From Roseicitreum antarcticum (GTDB taxonomy: Bacteria > Pseudomonadota > Alphaproteobacteria > Rhodobacterales > Rhodobacteraceae): a stretch of 64,000 nt of DNA. The stretch is from contig NZ_CP061498.1 of NCBI RefSeq assembly GCF_014681765.1, forward strand, positions 1,364,001-1,428,000, given 5' to 3'. Both the position numbers and the translations under genes were made by a program. Every line of letters begins with the position of its first letter. The stretch's first letter is position 1. Under the pieces are notes generated by a model, which did no database searches, was not told the origin of the DNA, and was given only the letters and a program-made list of their open reading frames with translations. This document shows positions 48,542-58,800 of this stretch, piece by piece.

Positions 48542-49357
48542 TCAGGAAGGCCCCGGCCCGCGCACCAACTTGCGCAGCACGCCATGCAGCGTCTGCACAT
48601 CGGCCCGGGTCATGCGCCAGCGTGACAGCATGTTGCGCAGGTTCAGCTTCATATGCGGTGCCTTGTCGGGCGGAAAGAAGAAGCCTGCGGTGTCCAGCCG
48701 TTCCTCCAGATGGTCGCCCAGCTTCTCCAACTCCAGCCCGTTGGCGAAATCGGTGCCTGCAAACGCCATCACCTCGGGCGGGGTATCGGTGGTCTGGCGC
48801 TGGAACTCATAGGCCATCAGCAGCACGCATTGCGCAAGGTTGAGCGAATAGAACGCCGGGTTTACCGGCACGGTAATGATCGCATTGGCGCGGGCCACGT
48901 CGTCATTCTCCAACCCAGCGCGCTCTGGACCGAACAGCACCGCCACCTTCTTGCCCGCGCCGATCAGCGCGCGCGCCTGCGCCATGGCGTGCTCGGGCGT
49001 CAGGATAGGCTTCGCCAGGCCGCGCCCGCGCGCCGTGGTGGCGAAGACATAATCGCAATCGCGCAGCGCGGTGGGAAGATCGTCAAATACGCCCGCGCGG
49101 TCCAGAACCGGGCTGGCGCCGCTGGCCATGGCCACGGCCTTGGGGTTCGGCCAGCCATCGCGCGGGGCGACCAGACGCATGGTATCTTGGCCAAAGTTCA
49201 GCATGGCCCGCGCCGCCGCCCCGATGTTCTCGCCCATCTGGGGGCGGACCAGCACGACCAGTGGGGTCTGGGGGGCATCAGGTGTCTGAACGGGGAGCAC
49301 GGCACTATCCTCTTGGTCACGGGCCTCTTGGTCACGGGCCTCTTGGTCGCTGGGCAT
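48542..49357 (-). CDS. TrmJ-type SPOUT RNA methyltransferase
   Basis: The SPOUT fold shows NIGAAARAMLNFG, DGWPNPKAVAMASGA, VLFGPERAGLENDDVARANA and NPAFYSLNLAQCVLLMAYE. It should methylate the 2'-OH of tRNA position 32 or a close site using S-adenosylmethionine. A start at ATG 49357 gives 271 residues. A GTG at 49300, which sits 9 nt after AAGAGG, gives a protein that begins near LPVQTPDAPQTP, closer to the usual family start. The ribosome binding site favours the GTG, the ATG is listed for completeness. Direct repeats cover this region. Confidence 0.88.
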   Translation of the reverse strand: MPSDQEARDQEARDQEDSAVLPVQTPDAPQTPLVVLVRPQMGENIGAAARAMLNFGQDTMRLVAPRDGWPNPKAVAMASGASPVLDRAGVFDDLPTALRDCDYVFATTARGRGLAKPILTPEHAMAQARALIGAGKKVAVLFGPERAGLENDDVARANAIITVPVNPAFYSLNLAQCVLLMAYEFQRQTTDTPPEVMAFAGTDFANGLELEKLGDHLEERLDTAGFFFPPDKAPHMKLNLRNMLSRWRMTRADVQTLHGVLRKLVRGPGPS

Positions 49358-49380
49358 TCTGGTCACGGGCATTCTGGTCG
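49301..49380 (-). repeat. Five 15-bp repeats at the 5' end of the TrmJ-type gene
   Basis: On the minus strand the unit GACCAAGAGGCCCGT or GACCAGAATGCCCGT occurs five times in tandem with changes. If the upstream ATG is used it codes the repeat DQEARDQEARDQE. The repeat also brings a good Shine-Dalgarno sequence (AAGAGG) in every copy, which may shift the effective start. Confidence 0.8.
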
Positions 49381-49747
49381 CTGGGGCTGTGCCATACCCG
49401 GGCCGGCGCAGCCGGGCAAGAGGGCTGGGCGCATGGCGCAGCCAATATGGACGACCGAAAGGACAAGGAGACAAGGCTGACGTGACCCTGAGGGCGCGTG
49501 ACAATGATCGAGCACGGGCCAGGACGCTCGGGCCGACCGCCCGATAAAGACACCAGACACCAGACACAGACGCCGGAAACGGACGCGATATGCAGGCATC
49601 CGGCGCGAACGCCTCACACAAGCCCCGCAAAAGGCCACCTCAGACAGGTTCCTTGCACCAACACCGGGCAATGACACTCTTGCCGCGCCCGCTTGTGGCG
49701 GGCAGCCCTGACCGATAGAAGGGACAAAACCTATGCTGGGAAGCGCC
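49381..49747. other. Gap of about 370 bp without a supportable gene
   Basis: Between the divergent TrmJ-type gene and thiE. It contains short repeats of ACACCAGAC near 49550-49565 and the promoter region of both genes. The ribosome binding site GGGAAGC of thiE is at its end. No RNA gene is seen. Confidence 0.5.
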
Positions 49748-50374
49748 ATGACCGAAACCATCGACCGCATTGCACCGCAGATCTACCTGATCACCCCGCC
49801 CGCTTTCACGCTGGACACCTTTCCCGACCAGTTGGCCCGGGTGCTGGACGCGACGCCCGTGGCCTGCCTGCGCCTGCACATGGCCACGCAAGATGAGGAT
49901 GCCATCGCCCGCGCGGCGGATGCCCTGCGCGTCGTGGCACATGCCCGCGACATCGCGCTGGTCATCGCCGACCATGTGCTGATGGTGGACCGGCTGGGCC
50001 TCGACGGTGTTCACCTGACCACAGCGCGCCAAAACCTGCGCAAACTGCGCGAGGGGATGGGACCGGACGCCGTGATCGGCACTTTCTGCGGCACCTCACG
50101 CCATGAAGGGATGACCGCTGCCGAGGCAGGGGCCGATTACATCGCCTTCGGCCCGGTCGGCGATACCGGGCTGGGCGACGGCAGCCGCGTCGACCCCGAG
50201 ATTCTGGAATGGTGGTCCGAGATGATCGAAGTGCCCTGCGTCGTCGAAGGTGCGCTGACACCCCAGTTGATCACCGACCTGTCGCCCATCACCGATTTCT
50301 TTGGCGTGGGCGAAGAGATCTGGGCCAGCGACGACCCGGCCGCAACGCTCAAAGCCCTTGCAGCCCGGATCTGA
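49748..50374 (+). CDS. thiE: Thiamine phosphate synthase family protein
   Basis: The ATG at 49748 gives 208 residues with a TIM-barrel start (IYLITPPAFTLDTFPDQL), GLDGVHLTTARQNLRK, VIGTFCGTSRHEGMTAAEAG, YIAFGPVGDTG and the phosphate-binding end. It joins the pyrimidine and thiazole parts of thiamine. The Gly-His-Leu (VHLTT) is retained, though GQxDLP of the classical enzyme is changed to TTARQNLRK, so a TenI-like role cannot be excluded. Confidence 0.8.
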   Translation: MTETIDRIAPQIYLITPPAFTLDTFPDQLARVLDATPVACLRLHMATQDEDAIARAADALRVVAHARDIALVIADHVLMVDRLGLDGVHLTTARQNLRKLREGMGPDAVIGTFCGTSRHEGMTAAEAGADYIAFGPVGDTGLGDGSRVDPEILEWWSEMIEVPCVVEGALTPQLITDLSPITDFFGVGEEIWASDDPAATLKALAARI

Positions 50375-50424
50375 CCAGGATTGCGGCGCGACTTTGGGCG
50401 CGTCGCGGATCCAAGGCCCGCACC

Positions 50425-50817
50425 TCAGGACGGGCGGTCGTCCAACTGGTCGGCCAAAGCCTCGGCGCGGGCAGCAAGTTCGGCCAGCGTATCGGTGACC
50501 GCCTGCGGCACCACCGGCACTTCGATGCGTTCAGGCATCGGCAAGGGTCGGCTTTGCAAGGTCGATATCTGGGTTTCCAGCGCCGACACCTGATCTTGCA
50601 GCGCGCGCAACTCATCGGCGCGCCCCGCCGTCTTGTCGGCCAGCATCAGACCGGCCATCAGGAGCATCTTTTCGGCGGGCAGGCGGCCGATCTGCGACAG
50701 CAGCGTTGTCGCCTCGACATCCAGCAATTGCGCCGCGCCTTGCAGGAAGCTTTCCTGCCCCGGCTGGCAGGCGACCTGAAACTGCTTGCCGCCGATGGTG
50801 ATGGTTTCATCCGGCAT
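50425..50817 (-). CDS. zapA: Cell division protein ZapA
   Basis: The N-terminal ZapA domain has ETITIGGKQFQVACQPGQE and LLDVEATTL, then KMLLMAGLMLADKTAG. A coiled coil follows to the C-terminus (QDQVSALETQISTLQS). ZapA bundles FtsZ filaments at midcell. The start overlaps the end of the coiled-coil gene by 11 bp, so both are one unit. Confidence 0.9.
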   Translation of the reverse strand: MPDETITIGGKQFQVACQPGQESFLQGAAQLLDVEATTLLSQIGRLPAEKMLLMAGLMLADKTAGRADELRALQDQVSALETQISTLQSRPLPMPERIEVPVVPQAVTDTLAELAARAEALADQLDDRPS

Positions 50818-51361
50818 GGGAGGCCTCCGCGCTCAACAGGGGTTTCAACTCGGCAAGTATTTCTTCCATCTCGGCGATCTCCACGCGGCGCTCGGCCTGC
50901 AATGCTTCCAGCTCGGCCGAGAGCGAGCGGTTCATCACCTGCCCCTCCGGATACCCAGCGGCCTGGGTGTCACGCAGCGCGGCATTGGCAGAAACCAGCT
51001 TTGCATTTGCCTTCTTCAGGCGCAGAAGTTCAAGGCTTTGCAGATCCAACTGCTCGGTCAGCCGCGCCATGCTGCGTTCCAGTTGCGAGATCGTGTTGTC
51101 CTGCCGCTGCTTCAACTGGTGAACCCGTTCAGTCAGTTGGGCATTGGTGGATTGCTCGGCGCTGAGTTCGGCCCGCAGCGCAGCCAGCACGGCCCCCGCA
51201 TCCCCGCCCCCTCCGGCACCCGCAGGCCCCGATGCGGCGGAAGAACCCGATGACACCGGCTGGGACGCAGGTTGTGAAACGGACTGGGACATATCTGCGC
51301 GCCGCGCGATGCGGTCCAGCGCGGCAGAGATGCGGCGCTCCAACTCAGCAAGATCGCTCAT
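50807..51361 (-). CDS. Coiled-coil protein (DUF4164-like), ZapA partner candidate
   Basis: The 184 residues start MSDLAELERRISAALDRIAR and form coiled coil (QLTERVHQLKQRQDNTISQL, LEALQAERRVEIAEMEEILA) interrupted by a Gly/Ala/Ser-rich stretch (ASGPAGAGGGGDAGAV) and a short Gln/Pro/Ser stretch. It is in front of zapA in the usual alphaproteobacterial order with transketolase on the other side. It probably helps the Z-ring, as inference from its position. Confidence 0.75.
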   Translation of the reverse strand: MSDLAELERRISAALDRIARRADMSQSVSQPASQPVSSGSSAASGPAGAGGGGDAGAVLAALRAELSAEQSTNAQLTERVHQLKQRQDNTISQLERSMARLTEQLDLQSLELLRLKKANAKLVSANAALRDTQAAGYPEGQVMNRSLSAELEALQAERRVEIAEMEEILAELKPLLSAEASHAG

Positions 51362-51539
51362 ACGTATTGACTCCTGACGTTCTTACCCCTGCCCGAATCA
51401 TTCCATCCGGGCAAAAGTTCAAACCTCAGGTTATCCACTAACATCCGCCTTTCCAACCGAGGCTGTTCAGTGCGTGCTTGATATTGCCGAAACGGCTGGT
51501 ATCAGGGGGCATCTTTACCAAGCCGAAGGATCAATCGCC

Positions 51540-53558
51540 GTGGACATCACCACCTTGCGCGAAACCCACCCCGACCACTGGATGAAAGCCGCAGCGATCC
51601 GCACGCTGGCCATGGACGCAGTGCAAGCCGCCAAATCCGGACACCCTGGCATGCCCATGGGGATGGCCGATGTGGCCACCGTTCTGTTCCAGAACCACCT
51701 GAAATTCGACGCAAACCACCCTGACTGGGCCGACCGCGACCGCTTTATCCTTTCAGCCGGGCACGGGTCGATGCTGATCTATGCGCTGCTGTACCTGACC
51801 GGGTACAAGGACATGACGCTGGACCAGATCAAGAACTTCCGCCAGCTCGGCGCGATCACCGCAGGGCACCCGGAATATGGCCATGTGACGGGCGTGGAAA
51901 CCACGACCGGCCCGCTGGGACAGGGTCTGTCCAATGCGGTAGGCTTTGCCATGGCCGAGGAAGCGCTGCGCGGGCAACACGGCGCGAAGATCGTCGATCA
52001 CTACACCTATGCCATCGCGGGCGACGGCTGCCTGATGGAAGGCATCAGCCACGAGGCCATCGGGCTGGCGGGCATGCAGAAGCTGTCGAAACTGATCGTG
52101 CTGTGGGACAACAACAGCATTTCCATCGACGGCGCGGTCAGCCTGTCGGACATCACCGACCAGCACGGGCGCTTTGCTGCGGCAGGCTGGCATGTGCTGG
52201 CCTGCGACGGGCATGACCCCGCCGATATCGACCGTGCCCTGACGGAAGCGAAGAAATCCGATCGCCCCGTGCTGATCGACTGCAAGACCATCATCGGCTT
52301 TGGCAGCCCGGCAAAACAGGGTACGTCGGGGGCGCACGGCTCGCCGCTGGGCGACACGGAAATCGCCACCACCAAGGATATCTACGGCTGGCCGCATGCC
52401 CCGTTCGAAGTGCCGTCCGACGTGCTGGACGCATGGCGCGCCATCGGCGCCCGCGGGGCCGAGGCACGCACTGCGTGGGAGACCCGGTTTTCGGCCCTTT
52501 CGGGCGCAAAACAGGCCGAATTCACCCGCCGCCTGACCGGCGAGGCGCCGAAGAAACTTGCCGCAACCATCCGCGCCTTCAAAAAACAGGTGACGGAATC
52601 GGCGCCCAAGGTCGCCACGCGCAAATCCAGCGAAATGGCGCTGGAGGTCATCAACCCGATCATGCCCGAAACCATCGGCGGCTCCGCCGACCTAACGGGA
52701 TCGAACAACACCAAGACCGCCGACCTGGGGATCTTCAACCCCGAAAACCGCAAGGGGCGCTATGTCCACTACGGTATCCGCGAACATGGCATGGGTGCGG
52801 CGATGAACGGCCTGTGGCTGCATGGCGGCATCCGGCCCTATGGCGGTACCTTCATGTGCTTTACCGATTACGCGCGCGGTGCGATGCGGCTGTCGGCGCT
52901 GATGCAACTGCCGGTGGTCTATGTCATGACGCATGACAGCATCGGGCTGGGCGAAGACGGGCCGACCCACCAGCCGGTGGAACATTTGGCAATCTCGCGC
53001 GCCACGCCCAACACCTGGGTCTTTCGCCCCGCTGACACGGTAGAAACCGCCGAGGCATGGGAACTGGCGCTGACCACCAACAGCACGCCGTCGGTATTGG
53101 CGCTGTCGCGGCAGAACCTGCCGCTGGTGCGGCTGGAGCATACCAACAAGAACCTGACCGCGCAGGGTGCCTATGTGCTGCGCGAAGCCACGGGCAAACG
53201 TCAGGCGATCTTGATGGCCACCGGGTCCGAGGTGGAAATCGCCCTTGCCGCCCGCGACCTGCTGGAGGCCAGCGGCATCGGCACCCGTGTTGTCTCCATG
53301 CCCTGCTGGGAGTTGTTCGAGGCACAGCCCGAAACCTACCGCCGCCGCGTGCTGCCTGCCGGTCCGGTCCGCGTCGCGGTCGAGGCGGGTGTCCGCTTCG
53401 GCTGGGACCAGTGGCTGTTCGGCGAACGTGGTCGCCGCGACAAGGGTGATTTCGTGGGCATGCCGCATTTCGGCGCCTCAGGTCCCGCGCCAGAGCTGTA
53501 TGAGAAATTCGGCATCACCGCGCAGGCTGTGGCCGACAAGGTGCGTGCCCTGCTCTGA
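51540..53558 (+). CDS. tkt: Transketolase
   Basis: The GTG at 51540, preceded by GAAGGATC, gives 672 residues starting [14 protein letters not shown]. The thiamine diphosphate motif is [13 protein letters not shown] with NNSISIDG, and the pyrimidine domain has [28 protein letters not shown] and [18 protein letters not shown] are family marks. It moves two-carbon units in the pentose phosphate or Calvin cycle. The genome order zapA-coiled coil/tkt is conserved in the group. A terminator follows. Confidence 0.97.
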   Translation: MDITTLRETHPDHWMKAAAIRTLAMDAVQAAKSGHPGMPMGMADVATVLFQNHLKFDANHPDWADRDRFILSAGHGSMLIYALLYLTGYKDMTLDQIKNFRQLGAITAGHPEYGHVTGVETTTGPLGQGLSNAVGFAMAEEALRGQHGAKIVDHYTYAIAGDGCLMEGISHEAIGLAGMQKLSKLIVLWDNNSISIDGAVSLSDITDQHGRFAAAGWHVLACDGHDPADIDRALTEAKKSDRPVLIDCKTIIGFGSPAKQGTSGAHGSPLGDTEIATTKDIYGWPHAPFEVPSDVLDAWRAIGARGAEARTAWETRFSALSGAKQAEFTRRLTGEAPKKLAATIRAFKKQVTESAPKVATRKSSEMALEVINPIMPETIGGSADLTGSNNTKTADLGIFNPENRKGRYVHYGIREHGMGAAMNGLWLHGGIRPYGGTFMCFTDYARGAMRLSALMQLPVVYVMTHDSIGLGEDGPTHQPVEHLAISRATPNTWVFRPADTVETAEAWELALTTNSTPSVLALSRQNLPLVRLEHTNKNLTAQGAYVLREATGKRQAILMATGSEVEIALAARDLLEASGIGTRVVSMPCWELFEAQPETYRRRVLPAGPVRVAVEAGVRFGWDQWLFGERGRRDKGDFVGMPHFGASGPAPELYEKFGITAQAVADKVRALL

Positions 53559-53613
53559 CGCCTCCAACCCTCGGCCCGGTTGCACGGGCAGGGTCGAATC
53601 GAATGGAAAACCT

Positions 53614-53648
53614 GGTTGCGTCGGTCACCTGCCGACGCAACCTTTTTC
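53614..53648 (+). terminator. Intrinsic terminator of tkt
   Basis: GGTTGCGTCGG (53614-53624) pairs with CCGACGCAACC (53632-53642) without mismatch, loop TCACCTG, then TTTTTCG. Confidence 0.93.
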
Positions 53649-53762
53649 GTTTTGTGATATGCTGAGACCTCTGCCCTCTTGCCCCGCAACGATACCTCGA
53701 CCATGGGGGACGGCAGGCGGTGCCCGTCCCCACCGACAAGTCCCCCCGCGCCTGATGCCGCA

Positions 53763-54365
53763 TCAAGGGCTGTGGGGTGGCTTTATCTCGAAAATCTTGA
53801 AGGTCACCCACATCACAAGCGCGGCCGCCATCATGCCCAATGTGTCGGACGCCATCCAGCGCAGCGCGCCCCAGATCGCAGCCTGCGCTGCGCCTGCGGC
53901 TCCGTAGAAATATTGCAAGATCATCCCGTTCAGCGCCGCCGACATGACCCCAGCGACGAACACCACACGCCATTCGGTCGGGCTTGGAGTCATGGTGGCG
54001 GGTTTGGCCTCCGCGAAGCGGATGAACTGCAACGCAAGCGGCGCGCTGAGCGACACCATGAGCGAGGTCACGACGAAGGCCACCGACGGTAGCGCCCATC
54101 CGTTGAAATAGATCGAATGGTAGATCAGCGCAGGCAACAGCAGTGGCACGCTGCACCATCCATACATCCAGGCGAATCCCATGCGAACGCCATGGATCAG
54201 GCTGAACACCTGAAATTCAACGGCATTGCCGCCTGACTCAAGGTGATACCCCTCCGATACAACCACACGCTGTATCTGGTGCGCCACGATGAAGGTCAGC
54301 GACGCAACCATACTGACATTGATGAGCCGCAGAAAAACCACCAGACTGGGTGATCTGATGGCCAT
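53763..54365 (-). CDS. Polytopic membrane protein of unknown function
   Basis: The 200-residue protein has about five transmembrane helices (VFLRLINVSMVASLTFIVAH, WCSVPLLLPALIYHSIYF, ALPSVAFVVTSLMVSLSAPL, VVFVAGVMSAALNGMILQYF, LGMMAAALVMWVTFKIFEI). It is 4 bp after the stop of the winged-helix gene and therefore co-transcribed with it. No family is recognised. It could be the target or sensor partner of that regulator. Confidence 0.7.
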   Translation of the reverse strand: MAIRSPSLVVFLRLINVSMVASLTFIVAHQIQRVVVSEGYHLESGGNAVEFQVFSLIHGVRMGFAWMYGWCSVPLLLPALIYHSIYFNGWALPSVAFVVTSLMVSLSAPLALQFIRFAEAKPATMTPSPTEWRVVFVAGVMSAALNGMILQYFYGAAGAAQAAIWGALRWMASDTLGMMAAALVMWVTFKIFEIKPPHSP

Positions 54366-54369
54366 TTCC

Positions 54370-54660
54370 CTACCTGACCAACATGAACAGACCGGCCTTG
54401 CGGCCTTCGGGGTGTGAAATCCAGCCCCGGGTCAGCAGCCCGCGCAACGCGCGATGCAGGCTCGAGGCCGGAACCGCGCTCAGAAGTTCATGCGCGCAAA
54501 GCTGTTCGGTTCGCACGGCGGTTTTGCAACCTTCTGCGATCTCGGCCAGCGCGCAGATGATGTCCCGCTCCACAGGATTAAGGACATCGAGGCCCAGATC
54601 CCGCTCCATCCCCATCAGAACCTGCCGAAGTTGTGCGATCATTTTATACTGCGGATTCAT
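54370..54660 (-). CDS. Small winged-helix DNA-binding protein (MarR-like)
   Basis: The ATG at 54660 gives 96 residues. NPVERDIICALAEIAEG then VRTEQLCAHELLSAVPASSL, HRALRGLLTRGWISHPEGRK fit a winged helix with a recognition helix at SSLHRAL and a wing near HPEGRKAG. An earlier ATG at 54699 adds 13 residues. It belongs to no family I can name. It is upstream of the membrane protein in one unit and divergent from the receiver-like gene at 54870. Confidence 0.7.
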   Translation of the reverse strand: MNPQYKMIAQLRQVLMGMERDLGLDVLNPVERDIICALAEIAEGCKTAVRTEQLCAHELLSAVPASSLHRALRGLLTRGWISHPEGRKAGLFMLVR

Positions 54661-54869
54661 GTGTTCAAAATACCAACTACCAATGTGAAACTCCCCCAAC
54701 CCCCTGTAAAATTAGCGCGAAACCCCCATCTCAGCAACGGAAATTCCCATTTTGAGACACGCATTTTGCAAATCGCGAACATTTAGGCTCAATTTGGCAT
54801 TTTTTGGTTGCAATCCAAGCGGGCGTCTGTGCATCCTACAGTTGTATCTGACGCATAGGAGTGAGTCTT

Positions 54870-55595
54870 ATGATGGGTTTGAAGCAATCGATGGGCCTGA
54901 CTGCGGCGCCTGCCCATGGCGCGAATACGCCTGACGTGGCAGCAAAAGCGGCTGTGACACCTTCGAGCGCAACCCGTGGTGCGGCTTCGCTGGCGAACGA
55001 CCTGTTCGGTCGGTTCAGCCGCAAATCTCCCAACGGCGTACTTGAAGGTTACACCCTGCTGGTGCTGGGTGCAAAGGCCGAATGTCTGCAATATTTCCGC
55101 GGTTGGATGACTGACATGGGTGGCGTGACCATCCGGGTGCAAAAGCACGAAGAAGCACTGACCTGGCTGAAGCGCAACTCAACGGCGAAAGCGATGTTGC
55201 TGGTGAATGCCGACGCGCTGGAAGACGTGGACGCATTGTGCGACATCGGGTTTGCGCTGCGTGCGGCTGCACCGGATCTGCCGGTGATCGTCACCTCGTC
55301 CAGTGTGGCAGCCAGCGACTTCTCGACGCTGCGCATGCAATTGTGTGATGTGACGCTGAAGGCGCCCGCGTCGGAAAGCAGCTTCAAGCAAGCTTGCCAG
55401 GCTGCGCTGATCAACAACGCCTTCTACATGGAGCGCAAGACCGGGCCCGTCAAAATGGCGAAAACCGCGCGCACCCATCGTGCACCTCTGGTGCTGGGCG
55501 ACAAGGATCGCAGCCGTGGCGGCTGGAAAAGTGCGCTGACCCTCGTCAGCGTTTGCTTGGCCTATGTGGCGTTCTTCCAGGGCTCCAGTTCCTGA
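54870..55595 (+). CDS. Degenerate receiver-domain protein with C-terminal membrane helix
   Basis: AGGAG at 54856-54860 is 8-9 nt before the ATG at 54870, giving 241 residues. A disordered N-terminus (1-60) precedes a CheY-like fold: GYTLLVLGAKAECLQYFRGW, AMLLVNADALEDVDAL, LPVIVTSSSVAASDFSTLR and CDVTLKAPASE. The acidic pocket and the phosphorylated Asp are not preserved (LVLG and LLVNA in their place), though the Lys of strand 5 is. The C-terminus has one membrane helix (ALTLVSVCLAYVAFFQG). It is probably a phosphorylation-independent receiver tethered to the membrane. Confidence 0.7.
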   Translation: MMGLKQSMGLTAAPAHGANTPDVAAKAAVTPSSATRGAASLANDLFGRFSRKSPNGVLEGYTLLVLGAKAECLQYFRGWMTDMGGVTIRVQKHEEALTWLKRNSTAKAMLLVNADALEDVDALCDIGFALRAAAPDLPVIVTSSSVAASDFSTLRMQLCDVTLKAPASESSFKQACQAALINNAFYMERKTGPVKMAKTARTHRAPLVLGDKDRSRGGWKSALTLVSVCLAYVAFFQGSSS

Positions 55596-55701
55596 GACTC
55601 TCCCTGCATGCTGCGCGCCGTTTCCGACGGAGCATGGCATGCGTCCTCCCGACCCGAGGCACATCCTTATAGGGGCATAACGTGTCGGGGTGAACAACCT
55701 G

Positions 55702-55743
55702 AGCCAGGGTGCGCTGATGCAACATCAGCCCTCTGGCTTTTTT
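55702..55743 (+). terminator. Intrinsic terminator of the receiver-like gene
   Basis: AGCCAG...GCTGATG pairs with CATCAGC...CTGGCT around CAA, then TTTTTT. It lies about 107 nt after the stop, so a small RNA with its own start in 55596-55745 cannot be excluded. Confidence 0.85.
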
Positions 55744-55777
55744 GTTGGCCGCGCTGCGCCCGACCCGACGTCCCGGT

Positions 55778-55808
55778 GGGGGCGTGTTTTACATCCACGC
55801 CCCCTTTT
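55778..55808 (+). terminator. Second intrinsic terminator between the receiver-like gene and putA
   Basis: GGGGGCGTG (55778-55786) pairs with CACGCCCCC (55796-55804), followed by TTTT. Only the plus direction has the T-run. No T-run serves the convergent putA transcript. Confidence 0.75.
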
Positions 55809-55836
55809 GAGGTCACATTTGGCAGGTGCCCCTGCC

Positions 55837-58800
55837 CTACCCGCTGACCTCGGCCAGCAGCGCGGCATTGCCCCCCGACGCGGTGGTGTCGACACACAGG
55901 TGCCGCTCCAATACCGCGTGGGCGGCGTCCGGGGCGCCTGCGATCAGCGGCACAATGGCGCCGGTCCGCCCGGCCAATGCCTTGGTATAGCCACGCGCCG
56001 TGTCGGAATCGCCCCAGAAAAGCGCGCCGCTGAAGCCATGCAGCCGGGTCAGCGCCTCGGGCGGCAGTGCGCCGGTCAGCGTCACGGCGACACCGCCATG
56101 GGCGCGCACGGCCTTGGCCTGCGCCTTTGCCGCCGCCGCGCCCGGTCCCATGCAAAGCAGGGGCGCGCGGGCGAAATCGGACAGACGGTTGCTTTCACCG
56201 GTCGGCCCGGGCAGCAGTTGCTCGGATAGCGCCGTATCCGACACGACCGCCCCATCCAGCGCGTTCTGCACCGCCGCCTGCGTCGTGGCTTGCGCCCAGT
56301 CGCTGCCGCTCATCGGCGCGGGTGCATCGGCGAAACGGCGGACGTAATGCGGCCCGCCGGCCTTTGGCCCGGTGCCCGACAATCCCTCACCGCCAAAGGG
56401 CTGGCTACCGACCACCGCGCCGATCTGGTTGCGGTTGACATAGGTGTTACCGACGCGGATGCGGTCCACCACATGCTGCACCCGATCGTCGATCCGGGTA
56501 TGCAGGCCGAAGGTCAAACCATAGCCGGTGTCGTTGATCGCACCGATCACCCGGTCCAGATCGCGCGCCCGGAAGGTGGCGACATGCAGAACGGGGCCAA
56601 AGACCTCTTGCTTCAGGTCATGGATGCCATCGACGCGGATCACGGTCGGGGCGACGAAGTGCCCGGCCTTCGGCGCGCGCAATTCCTTGATGATCCGGCC
56701 CTCGGCCCGCGCCTTGGCGATATGGTCGCGGATGCTGCCTGCGGCGTCGGCATCGATCACCGGGCCGACATCGGTGGACAGGTGCCATGGGTCGCCCAGC
56801 GACAACTCGTCCATCGCGCCTGACAACATGCTGAGGAAGTGCTTCGACACATCCTCCTGGATATACAGACAGCGCAACGCCGAGCAGCGCTGCCCCGCCG
56901 ATTGGAAGGCGCTGGCCAGCACGTCGCGCACCGCCTGTTCCGGCAGGGCGGTGGAATCGACGATCATCGCGTTCAGCCCGCCGGTTTCCGCGATCAGCGG
57001 TGCGGAAGGGTCCAGATGGGCCGCCATGGCGCTGCGGATGATCAGCGCCGTATCGGTCGAGCCGGTGAAAGCCACGCCATTGATGCGCGGGTCCGAGGTC
57101 AGCGCCGCCCCCACCGTCGCACCATCGCCCGGCAGCAGATGCAGCGCACCCAGCGGCACGCCCGCGCGGTGCAGCAGCGCGGTGGCAGCAGCGGCCACCA
57201 GCGGCGTCTGTTCAGCGGGTTTGGCCAGCACTGCATTGCCTGCGGCCAGCGCGCCCGCGATCTGGCCGGTAAAGATTGCCAGCGGGAAGTTCCAGGGCGA
57301 GATACAGGTGATCCGCCCCCGTGCTGATGCCTCCAGCGTCAGCGCTTGCGCGGCATAGTAGCGCAAGAAATCCACTGCCTCGCGCACTTCGCCCACCGCG
57401 TCGAGCTGCGATTTACCGGCCTCGCGCGCCAGAATGGCGAAGATCTCGCCAAAGTTCTCCTCATAGAGGTCGGCGGCGCGGTTCAGGGCCGCAGCCCGCT
57501 CCGCCGCTGGCGCGTCCCAGACGGTTGCAGCGGCCAGCGCGGCCTGCACGTCCTGCGCCGTCGCCGGGACCACCTGCCCCAGCGTATCGCCGGGGTTCGC
57601 GGGGTTCACCACGGTGACGGGTGCCGCGCCCGGCATTTCCGCAGCACCCATGGGCCGGGCGGTGAACTGCGCGGTCGCAAAGGGCGCGCGCGCCGCCTCG
57701 ATCCCTTCCAGATCACCCGCATCGGTCACGTCCCAGCCGCGCGAGTTCACGCGCTGCGGCGCGAACAGATCGGGGCCCAGCGTCACCACCGGGTTGGGGC
57801 TGATCAGCCCCTCGGCCGCCGTCAGCGGACAGGCGGCGACAGTTTCGGGCGACACGGTCTCGTCCACGATCTGGTTGACGAAGCTGGAATTCGCGCCGTT
57901 CTCCAACAGCCGCCGCACAAGATAGGCCAGCAGGTCCTTGTGCGCCCCCACGGGGGCATAGATGCGGCACCGGGTCTTGTTGGCCGACAGCACGATGTCG
58001 TGCAGGCGTTCGCCCATGCCATGCAGGCGCTGGAACTCGAACGCCCCTTTGTCATTGCCCGCCATGTCCAGCACGGCGGCCACGGTATGGGCGTTGTGCG
58101 TGGCAAATTGCGGATAGATCCGGTCGGTCATGCCCAAAAGCTTGCGCGCATTGGCGATGTAATTGGCGTCCGTCGCCACTTTGTTGGTGAAGACCGGAAA
58201 GCCCGGCAGCCCCAGCACCTGCGCGCGCTTCACCTCGGTATCCCAATAGGCACCCTTGACCAGCCGCACCATGACGCGGCGGTCCAGCCGTGTCGCCGTG
58301 TCATAGATCCAGTCAATCGCCGCGCCCGCGCGCTGGCCGTAGGCCTGAACCACCACGCCAAACCCGTCCCAGCCTTCCAACCGGGTGTCGGACAGCACAG
58401 CCTCGATCACCTCCAGCGACAGCGCAAGGCGGTCGGCTTCTTCAGCGTCGATGTTGAAGCCCATGCCATAGCTTGCCGCCAACCGCGCCAGATCCAGCAC
58501 GCGCGGTACCAGTTCTTCCATCACGCGGGCACGCTGCGCGACCTCATAGCGCGGATGCAGCGCAGACAGCTTGACCGAGATGCCCGGATTGTCGCGGATA
58601 TCGCGCGAGGTTGCCGCCCCGCCAATCGACCGGATCGCGCGCGAATAGGCCGCGTGATAGCGCAGCGCATCATCATTGGTGCGCGCCGCCTCGCCCAGCA
58701 TGTCGTAGGAATAGGTATAGCCCTTCGCTTCCATCCCGGCGGCGCGTTTCAGCGCGCTCTCGATGGTTTCCCCCAGCACGAACTGGCGGCCCATTTCCTT

